Positions 22,536 through 33,962 of a DNA stretch of 64,000 nucleotides are shown here, one piece after another. The notes under the pieces were generated by a model. The model was not told the origin of the DNA, made no database searches, and saw nothing but the letters and a program-made list of their open reading frames with translations. Source of the DNA: Thalassia testudinum (Eukaryota; Streptophyta; Magnoliopsida; Alismatales; Hydrocharitaceae); contig JAZHRO010000036.1 in assembly GCA_037157565.1 (NCBI GenBank), forward strand, positions 16,108,501-16,172,500. The letters run 5' to 3'. The position numbers were made by a program, and so were the translations under genes. The number at the start of each line of letters is the position of its first letter. Within the stretch, counting starts at the first letter, position 1.

Positions 22536-24021
22536 TGTTACAGACGTGTTTGTGTAACTAGGTCATTGTAGCTTCATGTTCGCAATGTTGGTTTTAAATA
22601 TAAGAATGGACGTGAGTCTGAGTGTCGAACACAGGAAGGCGTGAAAGCAGGCTTTTTTTTGTCACTTAGTTATCACGAAAATGGCAGGTTTTTGCTTGCA
22701 CGCGAGAAAATGCGGGAGAGAAAAGCGAGAGAGAGAAAGAGAGAGAGAGAGAGCGTTCGGTTAGAATCTTTTGCTCATAGCGTTCATGCATATCACGATG
22801 AGAGAAAACTCGATAAAAAGCGAGCCAACATAATTCAACATGCAACTTGAGTATTCATAAATACAACAATAGACAACTGCTTAAACAAAAGTAAAGTAAT
22901 GCTAGGATAAAGAGAGAGAGAAAGAGAAAGGAGATGGTGAGGAGGCCACGGTGGTGAAGGAGGGCTCCGTCGGTGGCTCATCGACTACGACGAGTACAAA
23001 AAGGTGCTAAGGGTAGCTAGGAGTAAGGTAGAAGGCTTGCAGGTGTAATGAATGCCTTACATGGGTAGTTGGAGGGGGTTTATACAGGAAGAAGGGGTTT
23101 CTAATTTAGGTAGGGGCTTTAGTGACGTCCAGGACATCGCTAAAACCGCCCTAGAAATGTCGGTGAAGGCCCCTACCTGCCGATCTTCCTCACGTGCCCA
23201 TGCTTCCTCCCGCGCACCGCACTCGTGATCCGCGTGCACTCGCTGTGCACCGTCTGATCATCGGATGGTTGAGGCTTCACGAGAGCGCGCACTAAGGATT
23301 GCACTTGCGCAGCGCGCCTCGCGCGTGAACGTTTGCGCGCATCCACGGGCACCACGTAGTGTGATCTTTGTCATCCGCACACACATCGACGATTCAATTT
23401 CTTCTACGCGCACCTTCGACTTGGATTTGATTCGTGGTGCGGCTCGATCCTGCATCGGGTGTGTGGAGAAAGAGCGTCGACCACTGCACTACGATCCTCG
23501 GATGGTTGCGACGATGGATTTGTGCTCGGTTGCTGCCGACCATTGGATGAAGATCCAAAGGTCGGATCTTCATGCTGGGTAGAGAGCGAGGGTGATACGG
23601 TGGCCTCTCAGGCGTCCGATCATCAGATCGAACAGCTTAGAATGCTTGGCACAAGATGAGGTGTGTCGCGGGTGCGGGTGCACCAGATGCCGCCATGTGG
23701 CCTCCTGTGGGCCGTTGATCATTAGATCAACGGCTAAAACTTCTTGGGCTAGTTGCGGAAGCTCCAGATGTCGGATTTGATCGATTTTGAGTCCGTTGGA
23801 CTTCGTTCATTGTTCTGAATCCATCCGTGCGGTCCAATCGCTCATCTGAGGCCTGTTTTGACATGAACTTGTACAAATGACCATTAACACTAATTATAAG
23901 CAATCTCAATGTGTAATGCATGTAATGCTCCCATGCCCGTGTATGATGTGTTATTTGTTCATGTTACCATTAAAATAAACTCCGATTGGTAGAATTATCA
24001 CCATAAAATGTAGCGTCATCA
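22536..24021 (-). mobile_element. A 3' LTR
   Basis: On the minus strand it starts TGATGACGCTAC and ends GTAACA. It pairs with 33963-35443. A TATA-like box is at 23078-23087 (gtttataca on plus), and a GA microsatellite at 22727-22755. Differences from the 5' LTR are mostly transitions. Overlapping ORFs at 23057-23921 on both strands are shadows of a GC-rich CpG-containing stretch. Confidence 0.92.
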
Positions 24022-24058
24022 TACCCCTATGCTTACTCCTTGGTAGTCCCTAGCAAGG
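24022..24058 (-). promoter_or_regulatory. A polypurine tract with upstream hairpin
   Basis: On the minus strand GCATAGGGGTA abuts the 3' LTR. At 24038-24058 is an inverted repeat with arms CCTTG and CAAGG around CTAGGGACTAC. Compared with D (TTTTG and CAAAA) two base pairs are changed on both sides of the stem. Confidence 0.8.
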
Positions 24059-24075
24059 CTCATCCCAGCCATTAT

Positions 24076-25805
24076 TGATAAGTCCACTTTTGTGGACCAT
24101 TATTTGGCCTAAGTACTCTTTAATTAGTCATTCTTAGTTAATATTTGATTAGGAATTAAGGGGGAATTCAACATAGTTTGTGTATCATCTTATGCACCAA
24201 TTTTATGCTTAATAACATATGATATGTTATGATAATCATTTGGTGGATGCAAGCTAGGTACAAGACACGTGAAGGCAGTAGTCAGACATCCAAAGTTCCA
24301 TTTTAAGACATCTAGAATCTAGTCTGGACGTCTAGAACCTCCAACGTGGACTCCTTGCTAACCAAACATTTTAAGATGTCTGATATTTTTATCGGACGTC
24401 TAATGGCTAAACAGACAGAACTTATCCGTTGGTTACAACCACTCGCAATCTTCACGAGTGGTTGTAGAAGTCGACTGCAGATATTTTAAAGCAGGCCAAC
24501 AGAGAGGAAGCGATGAATCTTCTCCCCCTGGCGGGGACTATCTCTCCATCTTCTCCACCATGAAGGAGGCACGCACCGTGGAACCAGCGAGCACTATGGA
24601 GATCTGCATGCACCATGACCTGAAGAGAACCCACGCTTCACTCATCTATCGTGGTGAATGGTGAAAGCATGCACCACCATCAGCCACCCTCAACTAACCA
24701 CAGAAACCCATAGCCAAACCACATTCCATGCCCTCTCTCATGCCTAAGATTCTTCTTCATTTCCCTCATCTTCTTCAACCTCTAGAGAAACAACGCTTTA
24801 CCCCCTCACCGTAACCACCTCTCACAGCCCCCATCACCACTGCCACCCTCATAGCTGTCCTCGCCCTCACCTCCTCTCGCCGCAAACCAACACCACTAAC
24901 TCCTTCTCATCTTCTTTTTCTTCATCGTCCTTGTCTTCCTTCCGAACCGGCCACCTGCAACTCAACAAAAGAACCCAAAGCACGCCGCACACCCACCACT
25001 GGTAGGGGAGCTTCCCAGTCGCCAAACTCACTGGCAACCTCGCCATCGTCTTCATCTCACACCCACAACCTTCGTGCACCCACCAGCTGCCCTCCATGAC
25101 ACCTGCAAGTGCCACCTGCCATCGCTGTCGCCAACATTCTCCTCCACCGTCCAACCATGTCCGGCCACCTTCTGCTGCCTCGTCACTGCCATCACGACCA
25201 TCTCTCTCCTACGCACCGCCACTGAGCTTCAGTCGGCCAGCGACCACTCCTCCACGCGTGCAAAGAGGAGACAAGGGAATTCCTCTGTTTCCCTTCGAAT
25301 TAGAATTTATGAACACTGCCATTGTCAAGGATTTATTTTTCTGATTTGTTTTATTAATTAAATTGAGGTGAAATTGAAACCCTATGCTTATTCTTCCACA
25401 TATTTGTTCAGCCCTTGCAATCCATCTCAATACACATCACATTTGAATTCTAATTTACACTCTAGTCTACATGCAAGCAAAAAGTACATGATATACCCCT
25501 ACACATGAACTATTTTCTTATGTGAAATTTATGTAAATAGCCCTTGAATTCTCCTTAAATTTGGGGTTTACATTTAGAGCAACATATGCATTGTTTGATT
25601 TGACGAATACTTCTACGAACTCAATTTCTACATAATTGTGATTTTATTAAGCTAATTCCTCCCTGTGGAGATGACCTAACTCTTCTCATGATTAGATTTT
25701 GAATATTAAATATTTTTGAAAAGAGAATTTCTACCACGCAACGAACTATAATGACACGTCATTTTATGTTAAAGTTTTCAACGAAAAACAAAGATCGCTC
25801 TTTCA
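24076..25805 (+). mobile_element. Solo LTR G, perfect target duplication
   Basis: It runs from TGATAAGTCCAC to GCTCTTTCA, flanked by attat (24071-24075 and 25806-25810). Its right half matches 1-1142. A perfect 12-bp hairpin (TACAACCACTCG, 24434-24445 with 24455-24466) lies just before a TATA-like GATATTTTAAAG (about 24479). The cctccctgtgg box near 25660 sets the orientation. It is the innermost and therefore among the youngest insertions in the nest. Confidence 0.92.
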
Positions 25806-25810
25806 ATTAT

Positions 25811-27150
25811 TCGCAATCAAAATCCAGGGATTGATTACTTAGACATTTTTCTACTTGTCAACAGGAGGAAATATACTAAGAGCCTGATCTACAAGGACTA
25901 AACAACACCCAGGTGTCTGCTAACATATGAATCGCCTGAATCCTTGCTTTAAGGCATACATATATATTTTTTTTCTTTTTCATCTCTTCTTATTTTTTGA
26001 ATTTTTGGAGTAGAGAGTGTGTTGGTAACTTTTTACGGCTACCCAACCCACCCAAAACTCGAAAAAGACTCTTAGTGTTAAGCATCTTGGTGTAAATATT
26101 GTGATAGACTCACTCAATGGTAATTAAAACAGACTTCGGGTTTCTATGCCCCTAGGTGACCGGAAAAGGAAGTGCATGCCTGAAGGTGTATCTATCTGAT
26201 TGGTAACTTTCTCCCTACTTTTATTTCATTTGGGGTCAACACAAGGGTGTTTCAAGTGTATATCTCCTTGGATTGCTCTACTTCCCCGCTTCTTCCTTAG
26301 GTGTTTTGGACTTTTTGTGCATTTAGTGAGCTGGGTTCTGGACAACCAGCCAATGGACTGTTACCCACGACCACTTGCCAGCCATACTCATGCGGCGAAG
26401 TGAAGCTTATTTATTTATTTTATTTTTTCTTTTTTTCTTTTTCTTCTTTTTCTATTTTTCTATTTCTCCCATTTTTTTTCTTTTTTTTCTTTTTCTTTTG
26501 TTGTTTAGTAGGTGGCTTCCCTGATCTCAAGTTTACCTAGAGGCAAAAAAAAAGAAAGTGGTCATGTGGCTGGGCTCTGGACAACCAACCAATGGGCTGT
26601 TACCCACGACAACTTGCCAGCCATACCACCCTAGAAGGTTCATTAGCTACCCAACTTCTGTTAGAATTTTCGAGAAGTGAGTCTGTGCGAAAATGTGTGC
26701 AGATTCTTAGACTAAAAGTCCCTCCGAGACAAAGGGTGGGTTGATAAGTTGTATACTTATCACCCTACTTTATTGGCGAATTATAGTGAATTAAGATTGC
26801 GAGAATTCGAGTCTAAATTCATATTTTAACGGACACTAGGGCTAATTGAGCCTGAAGGCCTAAAAGGTCTAAGTGTTCAGGTTCTTTTCGTATTATTTTC
26901 CACTATTGACAAGTTCCTAATGCCTAAGTTTTGCTTCCCAAATTCATCATCATTTTTTTAAAATTTTTTTTATTCCATTCAGACTGATAAAATGAACTTA
27001 GAATATGCAAATTACCACCCCCCCATGCTTAAGTTGGACAATGTCCTCATTAACAAATAAATGGATGCAAAGGGGTTCAGAAAGAAGTCACCTGAGTGAT
27101 GCTGTGTACCTAATCAGTCTGAATCTTCTGGGTTGCCTCCCAGGAAGCAC
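25811..27150 (-). other. A 3' non-coding region
   Basis: There is no ORF. In minus-strand order it holds a post-pol box with hairpin (27129-27150, stem CTGGG/CCCAG, loop AGGCAA), an internal purine tract (27018-27053), and a two-copy 58-bp direct repeat (26571-26629 and 26331-26388). Between the repeat copies is an A/G-rich tract (T-rich on plus, 26404-26505). Confidence 0.7.
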
Positions 27151-27185
27151 TGAGTTTAATGCCTCTAGCTAGGTGATGCTTCATG

Positions 27186-28559
27186 TCAACCCTCAATGAG
27201 GGTGACAACCTCCTTTGGGGGAACCTGGGCAAGGTAATGCTTTAATCTCTGATCGTTTACCGTGAAGGTGTGCCTAGTGTTCGGATCTGCAATTTCAATT
27301 GCCCTATTGGAAAAAGGTTTGACCACCCGATATGATCTTGTCCACTTGGATCTAAGCTTCCCGAGAAAGAGTTTGAGTCGGGTGTCAAAAAGCCAGACTT
27401 GCTGGTTGGGCTCAAAGGTCTTTCTATGGATGAGTCGGCCGTGGACGGCCTTCATCTTTTCCTTGTAAAGTAGACTATTCTCAAAGGAGTCTCGACAAAT
27501 TTCCTCGAGCTCAAAGAGTTGGAGCATCCTCTATGCATCGACTAATTGAGAATCCATTTTACATTGCTTAACAGCCCAGTAAGCCTGATGTTCCAACTTG
27601 ACAGGAAGGTGGCAAGCTTTGCCAAAGACCAGGTGATAAGGCAACATGCCTATCAGGGTCATGAAAGCGGTCCTGTATGCTCAAAGGGCATCATCCAGTC
27701 GCGTGGACCAGTCCTTCCTGTCAGGTCTCATGGTCTTTTGCAAAATATTCTTGATCTACTTGTTGGAGACCTCAATCTACAGATGATACAGGGTGGCAAT
27801 GCAGTGAGTAACCCTGTATTTTCTGAGGGCACAGAACTGGGCATGGATAAAGTGGCTTCCACCATCACTAATCATGACCTTCAGTATTCCAAACTGAGAA
27901 AAGATGTTTTGCTTAACAAAGTCCATGACAGCCTTATGATCGCATCGACGGGTGGCGACGGCTTCAATCCATTTTGAGACATAGTCTATTGAGAATAAGA
28001 TGTACTCAAAGCTGTTGGATGGTGGAAAGGGGCCCATGAAATCAATACCCCAAACGTCAAAGATCTCAACGATCAGAATGGGCAGGAGGGGCATCATGTC
28101 TTTCTTGGTCATGGTCCCCAAAGTCTGGCAGTGAGAGCAAGTCTTAGCAAAGTTGTGTGCATCCTTGAATAATGAGGGCCAGTAAAATCCAGACTGCAAA
28201 ACCTTTGCAGCCATTTTCTTTCTCGAAAGGTGGCCACCACATGCTTGGTCATGGAAAAATGATAGCACACTTTGAACTTCTTCCTCCGGGATACACCTCC
28301 TGATAATCTGGACGACACAGAGGCGAAACAGCATGGGATCATCCCAGAGATAGTGCTTAGCTTCAGTCAAGAACTTATCCCATTGCTGTCTGGACCAGCT
28401 GTACGGGGTTCGTCCTACTACCAGGTAGTTGACGAAGTCGGCATACCAAGGTAGTTTCCTGTCTTGCACAGCCAGAAGTTGTTCATCGGGAAAGGTGTCA
28501 GATAAGGGCAAGGAGGGCCCAATGTGGTTCCGGTGGAGTCTGGACAAGTGATCGTCCAC
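27186..28559 (-). pseudogene. A integrase, interrupted by stops
   Basis: This enzyme inserts the element cDNA into the genome. The N-terminal zinc-binding part is at about 28280-28100 (H-D-Q-A-C-G-G-H-L to C-S-H-C). The catalytic core has WGIDFMGPF (first Asp, about 28045) and VMISDGGSHF (second Asp, about 27860), and the Glu lies near 27770 in a segment with two TAG stops. The DALW-AYRTA segment has its Trp replaced by TGA. The C-terminal part (27527-27186) includes RLKLFLGKLRSKW and ends T-L-I-E-G before TGA. No chromodomain is visible. The frame is the same as gag and RT. Confidence 0.88.
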
Positions 28560-30284
28560 AACATTCTTGGACCGGGCTTTGTCGCAAATTTCCAGGTAAA
28601 ATTCCTACACGAGCAGGATCCATTTGATGAGCCTGGGTTTAGCGTCCTTCTTGGCCAACAAATGCCAGATGGCCGAGTGGTCTGCATAGATGGTCACGTG
28701 GGATCCCAGAAGGTAAGATCAGAACTTTTCAAGTCCAAAAACTACCGTGAGCAATTCTTTCTCTGTGACTGTATAATTTTGTTGGGCCTCGTCCAAAGTC
28801 TTGCTCTCGTAGTAGATCACCACGGGTTTCTTGTCTTGTCTCTATCCCAGGACTGCGCCAATGGCAAAGTCTAATGCATCGCACATGATCTCAAAATCCT
28901 GGGACCAGTCTAGGGGCTGTAACACAGGTGCAGTGGAGACTGATTCCCTGAGAGTGTGGTAAGCCTAGATGCAATCAGGTGTCATGTGAAATAGGGTGTC
29001 GTTGGCCAAAAGGTCAGTCAAGGGTTTTGAGAGTTTGGAGAAGTCTTTGATGAACCTTCTATAGAAGCCAACATGTCCAAGGAACAAGCGAATTTGCCAG
29101 ACTAAGCTAGGTGGGGGAAGTTTGGAAATCAAATCAACTTTATCTTGATCCACCTCAATGCCCCTATGTGATACAATGTGACCGAGGACAATTCCTTCTT
29201 GAACCATGAAATGGCTCTTTTCAAAACTTAACATCAAGTTAACCTCGATACATCGCTTCAGGATTTTCTCCAAGTTGCTCAGACAATGGTCAAATGAGTT
29301 CCCAAATACTAAGAAATCATCCATAAAAACCTCCAGGTACTCACCCACCATCTCTAAAAAGATGGCTAGCATGCAACACTGAAAGGTAGCAGGTGTGTTG
29401 CATAACCCGAATGGCATACGATGGAATGCGAACGTACCATACGGGCAAGTGAATGTGGTCTTCTCTTAACCTTCAGGAGCAATTGAGACTTGGTTGTATC
29501 CTGAATATCCATCCAGGAAGCAAAAATATTTCTGCCCTGCCAATCGCTCAAGAATCTGGTCAATGAATGGTAGGGGGAAATGATCTTTCTTGGTTGCCTC
29601 ATCGAGCCTCCTATAATCAATGCACACTCGCCATGCAGTGGTGGTGCAGGTGGGGATGGATTCACCATGCTCATTGGTGACCACAGTGAGCCCAACTTTC
29701 TTGGGAACCACTTGAGTGGGGCTCACCCAGGGGCTATCGGAGATTAGGTAGATGATATCAGTGTCAAGCCATTTGATAATTTCCTTCTTAATGACCTCTC
29801 GCATTTTCGGGTTTAGTCGTCTCTGCATCTGATGGGAAGGTCGAGCCCCATCTTCCAGATAAATCTTGTGGGTGCAATAGGTGGGGCTAATTCCTATCAA
29901 ATCTAAGATAGTCCATCCAATGGCGGCCCGATGTTCTGATAAGGTCGTGGTCAACCTGAGTTCCTGATCCTTGGATAGGTGGGCATTGATAATCACCGGG
30001 AAGGTCTGGTTAGGTCCAAGGAAGACGTACATCAGGTTTTCGGGTAGCGGCTTCAACTCGGGTGTGGGTGGAACAACACTTAACGGATAGGGGAAAGGTG
30101 GGAGTTGATCAGCATCAATCTCCTCGAACAGTGGCTACTAATGGGAATCAGCTCTACAGAGATCAGCGTGCATAGATGGGGATGGGTCAGAACAGTCATC
30201 ATAGGGTTGGGTCTGATGGTCTGATACAGAACTAAGGGTGAGACATTCCTCAACTAGAGGCTCCATAGGATCGTGCTCCTCAAT
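28560..30284 (-). pseudogene. A reverse transcriptase and RNase H, interrupted by stops
   Basis: This copies element RNA into DNA and degrades the template. RT landmarks on the minus strand are WVSPTQVVPKK (about 29725), an RVCIDYRRLD segment, FPLPFIDQILERL, MPFGLCNTPATFQ (29417) and the catalytic FMDDFLVFG (about 29320). RNase H follows, with YYESKTLDEAQ and TEKELLTVVF (about 28800-28740) and a DHLSRL end near the integrase. TAG or TAA codons lie at about 29466, 28962, 28830 and 28605, and TGA at about 28725. The frame is continuous with protease and integrase. Confidence 0.88.
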
Positions 30285-30878
30285 CTAGTCACAATTGAAA
30301 GACTTCGTCACCCTGAAGATATCCAACTGCATCTTCCTGTCTCCGAAGGCGATTTCCATGCATCCCGTGTTACAATCGATGTTTGCCTTAGCCATAGCTA
30401 AGAAAGGTCTGCCTAGGATGATGGGTGTGTTCTGTAGCTGTTCAGGGACTCCCATGTCGAGCACCAAGAAGTCTACCAGGAAGAAGTCCTTGACCCGAAC
30501 AATCACATCCTCGATAACCCCCTTCGGGGTCATCACAGATCTATCAGCCAACTGAATGGTCACAGGTGTGGGTGTCAACTCTCCAAATCCAAATTGGTGA
30601 TACAAGGTCATCAGGATCAGATTGATTGAAGCACCTAAGTCTAAGAGCGCTCTATCAAATGTCATGTCCCCGATATTGTAGGATATCAAGGGTGCTCCTG
30701 GGTCATTTTGTTTGAGCGGAAGGTTGCTTGATATCACAGAACTTGCTTGCTCTGAGAGCACAACCTTCCTAGGTGCTTGGGGTCGTGGCTTACGCTTTGG
30801 CATACAGGCATCCTTTAAGAACTTAGCATAAGCTGGAATGTGCTTAACTGCCTCAAGGAGTGAGATACTAATCTGAAC
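30285..30878 (-). pseudogene. A protease, nearly intact
   Basis: This retropepsin matures Gag-Pol. It has L-D-L-G-A-S-I-N-L at about 30640 (catalytic Asp intact) and PIILGRPFLA near 30400, followed by ANIDC. The open frame 30803-30285 has no internal stop. A TAG precedes it at about 30876, and another ends it before the Glu-rich linker to RT. Confidence 0.88.
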
Positions 30879-32765
30879 CTACTTGAAAATTTCCAAAAGC
30901 TCCTCATTTTCCACAACCACTTTCTTTCTCTTCATCTTCTCCAAGGCCTTGGGGTACGATGTCTGGATTTGAACTGGGTCAGTCTCCAGGTCCTTGGGTG
31001 TTTCTTGCTCATCTTCAGAGTGGGGTATCTCAGGGAGTAAGGTCACGGGAGGAGTCGGCCACTTGGGATCCTGGGTTTTAGTGCCACTTCTCAAGGTCAC
31101 CGCATTTGCAAAGGCATTGGGACCATGGGTTGATCCTTGAGAAGAAGAGGAAGAAGAAGCGCCAAACCTAGGGGGTGTTTGTTGGGCTGGCTGGACCATG
31201 TGGGCCTACTCAGGATTGCCTTGGAACCCTTGCAAATTGGGGCCTCTGTTAATTATGTTTAGTGGGTTTAGTTGTGGCTGAGAAGGAAGGGATCCCTGTT
31301 GTTTGCAATCCAACAGCTGGCTCAATTGTCCCTTCACTAAAGCCATTTCCTCCTGGTGTTTTTGGTTCATTTCAACCATCATTTTTATCAAGGTGTCCAT
31401 TTGGTTTTGTGGGGGAGGGGCCACCCTATTTGGATTATAAGGGGGTCTAACCGGTGGACCTTGCTGATAGGAGGGTAGGTTTAGCTGATGGTTTGGCCTG
31501 GGCTGGCTCTGAAATTGAGGCGATTTCTGATTCATCCAAGCGAAGTTTGGGTGATTACACCATCCGGCATTGTAGGTGTTGGAGAAGGGGTCAAGTTTGG
31601 AATAACCTTGGATAGCCTGGACATCTTCAAAGACAAAAGGTGTCGAGGGGGAGGGAAGAGGATAATTAGGGGTTGAGGGAGCAAAGGTCCCTCCCTAGAA
31701 CATGGTCAGGGGTTGTTCCAGGTGCATCTGGCTTAGTGGCTAGACTAGGTCGACAATGTGAGCTCCCTTTGCTAGGGAGAGAGTTTGTAGAGGGTTCCTG
31801 GTCTGGTTCAATAGTTCATCTATCTTCTTATCCACCAATTCCACTCGATCCAACTTCTTGGTGATGATATCCATGTCAACCATTCCAAAATTTGCTTGTA
31901 CCTCATAGATCCCACCACGAGGTTGACTAGATCAACTAAACTGGGTCATGGAGGCATTGTTGAGCTAATTTTCGCTCATAGACTCGAAGAGCTCAAATGC
32001 ACTTTCCTCATCTTTGTTCAGGAAGTTTCCTCTGCATGAGGCATCAACGAAGTTTCGAAGGTTACTGTCCAGATAGTGGTAGAAGATCTGGGCTAATTGC
32101 CATCTCGGAACCTCATGGTGTGAGCATTTCCGCAATAATTCGTTAAATCTCTCCCACGCCTCATGGAACTGTTCCCTGCCCTGGAGTGTAAAGGTGGTAA
32201 TGGCTCTTCTGAGGGCATTGGTCTTTCCTATGGGGAAGAATTTCTTTAGGAATGCATGCCTCAGTTCTTCCCAGGTGGAGATAGGTCTTCCTAAAGTTCT
32301 AAGCCAGTGAGACACTTTGTCTCTCAGTGAGAAGGGGAACATCTTGATCAAAACAATGTCTAGGCTGATGTTCCTGGGCTTTACAGTTTGAGCGATCTGG
32401 TCAAGGTCCTCTAGGTGTTGGAAGGGGTCCTCATTTGAGCTCCCATGGAAGTGGCTCTGAATCAGGCTCAGGATGTTTGGTTTCAGCTCAAAATCATCTC
32501 CCCCCTCGGGGACCCTAAGGTGCGATTCGATCCGAATCGCAGAAGGATTGTAGAAGTCGCAGAGGGGCCTAAGTTGGCTCTGGAATTGTGGTGGATTAGG
32601 TGGTGGTGGTTGCCCCTGCGGGTTCTGCAACCGGTGTATGGCTTGCATGATAGTGTGGATCTGCTGCTGCTGAAGCTAGTGGTTTGCATTGATCTAGGCC
32701 TGGATGATGGCCAACATATCTGGTGGAGGTTGTTCCTCAACCTCATCTACTCTAGGTTCAGCCAT
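30879..32765 (-). pseudogene. A gag, interrupted by stops
   Basis: This is the capsid protein, starting at ATG 32765 (M-A-E-P-R-V). The gag core has HWLRTLG, TWEELRHAFLKKFFP, GKTNALRRAI, FHEAWERFNELLRKC and FYHYLD (32400-32030). The later part is Pro/Gln-rich (31535-31206), with CNHPNFAW just before it and a Ser-rich run near 31150. Stops (mainly TAG) lie near 32693, 32672, 31965, 31745, 31695 and 31203. All sit in one frame without a net shift. A canonical CCHC knuckle was not seen. Confidence 0.88.
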
Positions 32766-33934
32766 ATCTCAAGCAAGATCAAGTCTCCTGGTTTCCCATC
32801 CCAAAACAAACAACTCGGGATGAAGTGATCATCTCCCATGCATACACTAGAGAAGAACGGGGGAGGGATGCAGAGAGAGACAGATGCGAGAAGCGTGTGT
32901 GCACAACCAAGCAGACAAGCCTAGTCCTTACAGTGTATTCCTTAGGGGACCTAGAAATATCCAAAGGAACGATCAAATCTATACGCATGGGATCACCCTT
33001 CCCAAAGCTAATCTAGCCATGTTGATTACGAGGGGATTGTCCTTTGGCTTGTGCCACCGGTTTCGTAGACCCCACAACTGCGGTTGTTTGACACTTCCCC
33101 GTAGCCTAGTCACCAGATTCTACTAAGGGAATGAAGGCCAAGTGCCCAACAAATGAAATCACGCCTTTCGAGACTTAAACCAGTCCTGCCTAGGCCACGT
33201 CTATTTTGTTTTAATGGGGCTAGGGCAGTGCTTGTGCTCAAGTTATGTGATAAAGCATTGATTGGGGTAGTGCCTCTTAGTTCTCCGATTCAGATGTGTG
33301 TGCACCTAACAAGACATGGTTCTAAAGTAAGGATTTAAGATGTGGTGCCTTTTAACATTTGTCCTTACTTTAGTGTCTTTTAGTGTTGATGTGTCTAAGT
33401 ATTTTCAGACAAGTTTCAAGTGGGCACGCCAAGTTTTACACATAATGGGTGAGAGTGAATTTCCTTTAGCATGATGAGGCTCTAGAATCCTAATGTGCTC
33501 ATCCTAGTGTTCATGCAATTTCTACTAGATGAGTTGATTTTAGGGGTGAGTGGTGCGATCCAAGTCAAACCACGGTGGCTTCACAAACACCACTCAAAGA
33601 AAAAGAACACGCCAAAAAGATTAGGTCTTTAAGAATGTTAGAGTGTATTTTTTTTTGTTGGGTGATGAGTTAAGGATGAAGATCAGGCAATCATTCACCA
33701 CGTCGATTTTTTTCTGATTTGAAAACTTTTTAGATTTTTTTAGGCAAGCAAAAAACCACGAGAAAAGTAATACTCACAACCAGTCCTTGCTGCACTTACT
33801 TTATCCCTGCCGTCACGAGTCGCAATCCATCACCCCGACGTCGAGTTCCTGTGATCAATCAAGTAGAGGGAGAAAATGAGTCAGACGATGTGAGTATGGA
33901 TGTAGAATGAAAGAAACAAAATAAATTTGTTGCC
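32766..33934 (-). other. A 5' leader, no ORF
   Basis: This is untranslated region between PBS and gag. An inverted repeat, CAACCGCAGTTG on minus (about 33070-33085), may fold. I saw no clear homology to the B/D leader box. Confidence 0.5.
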
Positions 33935-33952
33935 TCCCCGGGAACGGCGCCA
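33935..33952 (-). promoter_or_regulatory. A primer binding site (tRNA-Asp)
   Basis: The minus strand reads TGGCGCCGTTCCCGGGGA, 17 of 18 matches to the tRNA-Asp 3' complement. A 10-bp spacer separates it from the 5' LTR. Confidence 0.93.
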
Positions 33953-33962
33953 AAAATTGACG

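Noticed and set aside
22727..22755. GA microsatellite as a possible host promoter GAGA element
   Set aside because: It is part of the A LTR and also present, shorter, in the other LTR. No host gene is nearby.
23057..23921. CpG-rich overlapping ORFs that might suggest a host gene
   Set aside because: They lie entirely within the A 3' LTR, and the equivalent part of the 5' LTR has different open frames.
27546..27977. Plus-strand ORF of 143 codons opposite the A integrase
   Set aside because: It is the antisense shadow of the integrase frame, which carries recognisable catalytic motifs.
28524..28874. Plus-strand ORF of 116 codons opposite A RNase H
   Set aside because: Antisense shadow. The minus-strand frame has conserved RNase H motifs.
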